Shown piece by piece: positions 58,195 through 64,000 of a stretch of DNA of 64,000 nucleotides; position 1 is the stretch's first letter; each line of letters opens with the position of its first letter. Origin of the DNA: Zygnema cylindricum (lineage: Eukaryota; Streptophyta; Zygnematophyceae; Zygnematales; Zygnemataceae); NCBI GenBank assembly GCA_037447655.1, contig JBBHKE010000932.1, forward strand, positions 29,161 to 93,160, read 5' to 3'. Both the position numbers and the translations under genes were made by a program. Below the pieces are notes generated by a model, which saw only the letters and a program-made list of their open reading frames with translations, ran no database searches and was not told the origin of the DNA.

Positions 58195-58395
58195 CACAAT
58201 TAGTTTTTTTTGCCACTTAAAACAACTTTTATCCGTACAGACCTGTCCGATTGTGGATCTGACGGTTGCGATTGAAAGCCAAGATTCCCACCATCCGACT
58301 GGTGGTCTCAAATTGAAAATCGGTTAAGTGTGTACGGAAAAAAAAGATGTTTTAAGTGGAGAAAATTCTAGTAACACTAATAGCGATTCACGGTG
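58195..58395. mobile_element. Complete CACCG-type MITE, 201 bp
   Basis: Starts CACCGTGTATCACAATTAG, ends CTAATAGCGATTCACGGTG, flanked by TA at 58193-58194 and 58396-58397. The interior GCCACTTAAAACAAC and GTGTGTACGGAAAAAA segments recur in 48420-49136 and 61972-62160. Confidence 0.85.
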
Positions 58396-58399
58396 TAGC

Positions 58400-61300
58400 G
58401 TTCATGTTTGTTGGAGTTAGGCCCTTGAACCCAGAATAGAGTTTACAACGCTGCTTCTTTTTTACACTAATAATTTATCTACGCTAAATAGAGATTCACG
58501 GCATAATTTTGTCTTTTAGGATTCTGGTGTTTAGCGGTTAGACCCGACACTGACACAATGGTCGGCGCCGCTGTCACGTGGCTGCGAATTTGACCTGGGC
58601 GATAAAAAGCACGCAAAGCACACGTGGTGGAGTTTGGACGTAGCGGCCACACTACAACCTGTGCGCACTTAGATTTGTTTTTACTTTTTAGAGGAAAGCT
58701 GGAAAAGCCAAAAGTGTTTTGTCGTTTAATCAAATAGTATAGTCTCCAGCTCTATTGAGCCGTACATAGCGCTAAAAACCTAATGTGCTACACCGCTTTG
58801 TGTCCGTTTTACTTCAAGTACACTGCCCATCTTATTACGCTAAGCATTTGTTACTGTTGATGAGAAATTAGATTATCTAATGCTCAGTGCTGTATTACTT
58901 CACTGTGTTTTATTGAGATGACACGTGGCATGTTATAGCCCACTCGCTTAGAAAATGTTGCTAACACTATTTTATGGCTTTTGGCCAGAAATAGAAGTGA
59001 CTGAACTACATTACAGTACGGTAACGTACCGTACTGTACTGTACAGAATTGTAGTGGTACTAACTCTGATAACATATGGGCAAGGATAGCAATATGACCG
59101 AGCGCAAAACGACAAATAGGAAAAATGTAAAACGACAATCTTCACAAATTGCGTCTACGTGCAGATTCTGCCAAAGTCCTAGCAAGGACCATTCCACCCC
59201 TTCCGTACTAGAGGCGGTGCGTGATTTTTTGTCACGCTATTTTCTAGTTGCCCAATGTTCCGGGCAATATGAAAAGTACATCCGTACAGACGCGGATGGC
59301 TCGCAGTTTGGGAAGAAGAATATTTTGGATCGAGAGAGCCTCCCGATTCGTTTTGGGGCCCCAAACTGTGTTGGCTCCGTCGTTGAGCTTGAAACTTGAC
59401 AAAATATATTTGGATTTATCGTATGACAGTTAAGCAGATTTGACAGCAACGGCGACGTCATCCGTTCGATGGCATAGCTATGAGAATGGAGTCAATGGGC
59501 GGCCTCCGCTTGTCTTCCATGTCCCCCGGCTCCTGGTAGTACGACTAGATGACGCCTGGAGCCGTTTCAGGCGTGATTTTTCCATGAACAGTTAAAAATA
59601 TGACGCCATCAGTACGGTTATTGACTCGTAGGACCAGATAGGCCCGCTATAGGAGTCCTACGCGATTCATTCGGTGAAAGTAGATCGGCATTATATATCT
59701 TGTAATTGGTTCCTTTTTTTCCGCCTCTGCCAGCGCAGACATCTTTTTGTATTTTAGTGCCTGTCACCTGTACTATTTTTGTCATTCACTGTCTTTTTGC
59801 CAAGTTTAATAAATGACCCCGTCAGTCAGATCCTATTTGATGGTTAAATGTACCTTTTGCCGGAAGATGCTGTACTGTACCTCCCGATTTGACGTAACAG
59901 AGACTGAACGTATGAGCATTGCTAGTGGATTGTTCTTATTGTACGGATGTCAGATTCGCAGATTCGAGAACTTTTGAGAATTGAAATTTTTGAGCTTTTG
60001 AATTCAAGACTGTGGAGACTTGCGAGTACACACGTGTCGGTTCAACATTCAGTACTTTACAGTACAGTACTGTACTGTACAGCTTCTTCGTCCAGCCGCC
60101 TTTAATTGTTTGAACTGAACAGAGAAGAAATGCCTGTTCAGCAATTGTAATAGCTCGCCACACGTGTGGGGAGTGGTCTGTGTCATTAACCGACAGCAAG
60201 ACGTGCTTCTCTTTGAATGTTGAGCAAACGAGTTCTATTCTTTCCGGTGAATCAAATGATGTACGGAACATCTGGCCGGCACACCGCTGACGTTTGAATT
60301 TATTTTTTTGACTCATTGAGTCTCACGCTGGAAAATCCCGCTCACAAAAGATTCTATCGACGGTCACAATGCATCATCACACCTGGATTGTCAAATCAAT
60401 GTTCATCTGTGGCCGTCCGATTTATAATGTCCCTTTTAGCTATCAAGATTCCTCGTAGCTGGAATAACGACGAGGTACTGTAGTTACCATACATACGCAG
60501 CCGCCGCTTTGGACGTACAGGTGTACCTTTTGAATTTGTTGATCTTGTGATCAACGTTTGAACCATCTGCTTTCCTTTAGGGACCTGATCGTGACCGTCA
60601 TTTCCAACATCATACCTCAAGTCTCAGCCCTACAACTCTACCCTAGTGCCGCACTAGGATTCCTGGTACTTCCTACGTTTCACATCACCCAACCCCAGCC
60701 CTACGATCTCAGCTTCACAATCTCCAATGAGTCCAACCTATAATCCCCGCCTTAGGGTACGCTCCTATACAGTCTTAGCTTAGCGAACAAAGTTTGTTTT
60801 GTAGTGAAGATATTCTCCGTACTATATTTCCGGCTGGTCCAATGTCTGAAAACAAAAGTCATGACATTTGTAGACGATACGAAACATTTCGAACATTGTA
60901 GACGTCATGTTTGACGTGACGCTCTAGACGTAATGCTAATATTTGACATTGTCGACGTCAATAATTTTGGAGCTTTCTGCCATGACTTTCGGGTTAATTT
61001 TTTGTTTTTTTTTCTCTCTCACCCTGTCACCAAAGTACGCAACCAAAAATCATATTTTATTTAAGACCTCTTTCATATCGTACCGAAATTGTCGTGACTC
61101 AGGAGTGGGAGGAGGGGAGGCGAAAGTGGATCCGAGACCGCAATTTCTATTTGCGTCCAAGGACGTTACGGGCAGAAAAAAAAAGCAGCGTGTACTCTCC
61201 TTCGTCCGAAAATATTGAAATCGTGCAAAGTAGTTTTCCTATTCGTTTCCTATGTCCAACTTTGATTTAAACAACCCTGTTGAAGTTGCTGATTTCGAAG

Positions 61301-61464
61301 TCATGACGTGGCCATGGAACTAGAAGGCAAAAACGACAAAACTAAAGTACACACCTAGTACACGACGACAAAAATCGCTCTTTGTACAGCAAAAGATCTT
61401 CTCGTTGCAGCACTTCAATTTTCTGAGAAAAACGACAGAATAACACCTTTACTTTACTTAGCCG
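58400..61464. other. Gene-free stretch, GTAC palindromes
   Basis: No supported gene. GTAC-rich palindromic runs occur, for example GTACGGTAACGTACCGTACT at 59016-59035 and TACAGTACAGTACTGTACTG near 60060. Short frames here show no family features. Confidence 0.5.
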
Positions 61465-61923
61465 CCATAGCTCAAAAGTAGGTGAAAGTACACCCATACA
61501 ATATGCCTATTGTACGCAAAAAATACAATATACCCTTAAGACCCATATTGTATTGGCCGCAAAATGAAATAAAATAGTAACAGGGTTGAGTTGCACATGG
61601 ATCGATAGAGAATTAAACGCCATGTCTAAATTTGAAAAAAAAAACGGACAAAAAAATCGTTTTCTGTGAGTTTTGAGCGACTTTTTATTTAAACCGTCAG
61701 ATTCGGACGATCGGACGGTCGCTGATAAAATTAGCGATCTAAGAAGATCACATGAAAAGCATATAACAGAACTTACGATAGGACTATCGTCAGATTTGGA
61801 CGATCGGACCGTCGCTGATCAAAGTAGCGACTTAAGACGATCACATGAAAAGCCCATAACACAATTTACAATGAAGGCGCCGACAAAAGACCTACAATAG
61901 AAACGCCTACTTTTGAACTATGG
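61465..61923. mobile_element. AGTTCAAAAGTAGG-type MITE, copy C
   Basis: Ends CCATAGCTCAAAAGTAGG and CCTACTTTTGAACTATGG. The interior holds the ACAATATGCCTATTGT palindrome and two tandem copies of the GGACGATCGGAC(G/C)GTCGCTG block (61705 and 61799). No clear target duplication. Confidence 0.7.
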
Positions 61924-62677
61924 TTTGTATTGTAAGCCACATGCAATGAAGATTTGGATCCATGTCCAGTACACCGCTAATCGTTATTAGGGTTAAAGTT
62001 GTTTTTGCCACTTAAAACATATTGTTTTCATGCAAACTTGTCGGAATTCAATCCGATGGTTGTTATTGGAAGGCAAGATTCTCACCTTATTATTGGCGGT
62101 CTCCGATTGAAACTTCAACAAGTGTGCACGGAGAAAAGATGTTTTAAGGGCACTTCTCTATCAGGCGCCGACAGTAATGTTACGGATAGGTTTACTGGCA
62201 CTAATATTTCGTTCACTTATTTCGTTCACTTCTCTATCAGATCCTGTCAGCAATGGAATCTATCGCGTACGTGTTTTCTTTCGATTGGATGCACGTAGAT
62301 TCCTGTTTTGACGGCGAGCGTCGTCAAAGATTTCAAAAGCAAAATGTCTAAAGTCGTATTCGTACATCCAACCGCAAAATAAAATACGCGAATGCACATT
62401 TTGTACGTTCGTGTTTTGTCGTTGTACCAGCGGTGTACAATTTCACGTTTTGTTTTGTCGGAACCAAATCGGAAAACCAAATCGAAAATTTGAAGGAAGC
62501 AGGCGCAGCAAATTCCGGTTGACGATGGATGGTGGTGGAGGCGTCACGACACATTTTTCAACAAACTTTTTGTGGTGGTTATCGTCGTATCTGATTCCCG
62601 CCTGAAGGCGCGTGGCATATGTCCGAAGGCGCGCGGCTCGTACGTGACCTTTCCATGCGTAAATGTTTTACACGTCC

Positions 62678-62732
62678 GGTAAATGGTTAGTGTCCTATGG
62701 CTAGTGTCCTCAGGACACTAGCCATTTACCGG
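62678..62732. repeat. Long palindrome
   Basis: CCGGTAAATGG at the left and CCATTTACCGG at the right enclose GGCTAGTGTCCT, C, AGGACACTAGCC. It could form a strong hairpin. Confidence 0.85.
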
Positions 62733-62962
62733 ACGAAGTGACCTTTTGCTTCGAAAACTCATAATCAGACTGTCGATGTTATCGCCCAAAAGTTTGGAGA
62801 ATCTTGACGAATCTCCAATAATCATGTTTTGAAAAAAAAAAGCCATTTACCGGACGAAGTGACCTTTTTCTTCGAAAACTTATAATCGGACGGTCGATGT
62901 TATCGCCCAAAAGTTTGGAGAATCTTGACGAATCTCCAGTTTCATGTTTTGAAAAAAAAAAC
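62721..62962. repeat. Two-copy tandem duplication, 121-bp period
   Basis: GCCATTTACCGGACGAAGTG at 62721 recurs at 62842, and both copies end in CATGTTTTGAAAAAAAAA. The first copy starts within the palindrome. Confidence 0.9.
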
Positions 62963-63329
62963 AGTACGGCCTTGTACGGCAATGAGCTGGATTTGTACGG
63001 AAATGCACTTTTCCGGTAAACAACCCCACTTTTCGCCTGATGGAGGTTCACCCTAAGTGGCAACAAAAACTTTAACACTAATAATAATTATCGGTGTAGT
63101 ATTGACCAAACTACAATTAACCCTTAATTGTCGAACATAGCAAAAGAATGCAAGGTTTTTGCTACATGTTGTTTATGAATACTCTTGAAATTCTCGATTA
63201 AGAAGAATTCTCTCAATTTAAGTCAAAGTATCGCTACTACAATTTACGGTTATTTCATGCAAACATTGTTCCGTCTTATAAAGTTTTTCTTCAAAAATTT
63301 CTTTGGATTTGGCACTCAAGAAAAAAATA

Positions 63330-64000
63330 TCTTAATTTCTCCTCCCTCTCCTCGCTCTCCTCCCTCTCTTTTTTTCCCTCTTTGGCACTTATAGATGTGT
63401 GCGATAACTGTACGAGAGATTTTATCGTTCGTGAGGAGGTCTCCGGTACGGAATACTAGACTCACACCCTCCCTTTCTCCCTCCCTCCCTCCCTACCTAC
63501 CTCCCTCTCCTTTCCCTTTTCCACCTGCTTAACCATAGTTTGTCCCAAAAACTGGTCAAGTAAACCATGTTATTTATTTTATTATAATAGATTTTTTAAT
63601 TTTATTGATAAGTAGTCACGGAGATGCATGATGATAGTGAATCTTGGTGTAAATCATAAAGATTTTGTTCATTTTTTTTTTTTTTGTCCTTTGCTACAGT
63701 ATGCAGATTGTTGAGGCATACCAATCCAAAATTATTATTATTATTATGTTTATTTTTATTTATTTACTCATCGCTGGTAGATTTTGAAATTTTGCAGTGA
63801 CATCTCAAAAAACAAAATGCAAATCTTTGCGTCGTCCAACTTTTGTGTGTCTTTTTCAAAATCCCGTTGCCATTTTTTTTTCTCTCTCTCTCCCTCCCTC
63901 CCTCTCCCGCTCTCTCGCTCCCTCTCCTCCTCCCTTCCCCACTCCCCCTCCCTCTCCTCCCCCCCCCCCTCTCTCTCGCTCACTCTCACTCTCGTTCTCT
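63330..64000 (+). repeat. CT-rich simple repeats at the right end
   Basis: Polypyrimidine tracts at 63334-63380, 63468-63520 and 63880-64000. Between them AT-rich sequence with no supported gene. Frames on the minus strand (for example 63989-63768) are low complexity. Confidence 0.8.

Larger units (their letters stand above)
61972..63096. mobile_element. Possible long CACCG-type element
   Basis: The left terminus CACCGCTAATCGTTATTAG follows TA at 61970-61971. A right terminus-like CTAATAATAATTATCGGTG ends at 63096 before TA. The first 190 bp match the 58195-58395 relative. The extra 900 bp may be insertions. Confidence 0.45.

Noticed and set aside
1-64000. CRISPR arrays, bacterial operons, rRNA
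   Set aside because: None seen. Direct repeats here are minisatellites, LTRs or MITEs, and gene structure is eukaryotic.

Overview
The window looks like nuclear DNA of a streptophyte (land plant or close algal relative). It holds spliceable genes with GT-AG introns, the N-terminal exons of a plant-type HECT ubiquitin ligase (UPL6/UBE3C family), plant-type Ty1/copia and chromovirus-like Ty3/gypsy elements, and many small terminal-inverted-repeat elements. I cannot name the species. All exon models were made by eye from reading-frame continuity, splice-site phase and family motifs; no search or alignment was run.

Gene-bearing part (1-13.6 kb). A UPL6-like gene runs leftward off the window edge from its start codon at 2339 (four exons seen, one with an in-frame TAA). 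Divergent from it, about 1.2 kb away, is the most interesting gene: a nine-exon gene (3517-10408, + strand, 580 codons) that encodes a class A beta-lactamase-like serine hydrolase of a type otherwise familiar to me from Bacteroidetes-like bacteria. It keeps SxxK, SDN and K-x-G motifs, and the catalytic serine codon is split by intron 1. It carries an extra C-terminal region of about 190 residues. Its introns hold several minisatellites and polypyrimidine tracts. At 11.8-12.1 kb a probable last exon of an unidentified minus-strand gene is visible.

Repeat-rich part (13.6-37 kb). This contains small MITE-like elements, one with a clean 10-bp target duplication (21893-22350) and one with a 9-bp duplication (18945-19219). 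There is a 1.3-kb element with ~150-bp inverted ends (15376-16660), a decayed copia RNase H fragment (17216-17836), a decayed hAT/DUF659 fragment (20320-20955), and a decayed intron-containing pogo/Tigger-like DDE transposase (23430-27114) whose intron holds an 0.8-kb minisatellite. Several two-copy tandem duplications of 78-148 bp are scattered through it.

Retrotransposon block (33.9-57.5 kb). The order is: copia tail plus LTR plus gag start (33884-35035); copia-1 (+, 37393-42784); copia-2 (minus, about 42805-47149, with a MITE in one LTR and the matching empty site in the other); a fold-back element; MITEs nested in MITEs; and a young gypsy/chromovirus (minus, 49342-57002) with long open gag and pol. 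The gypsy element sits inside a MITE and has a truncated 5' LTR joined to a second copy of the MITE flank.

Right end (57.5-64 kb). This part is a dense series of MITEs of the same families, GTAC-rich palindromic sequence and CT-rich simple repeats, with no gene that I can support.
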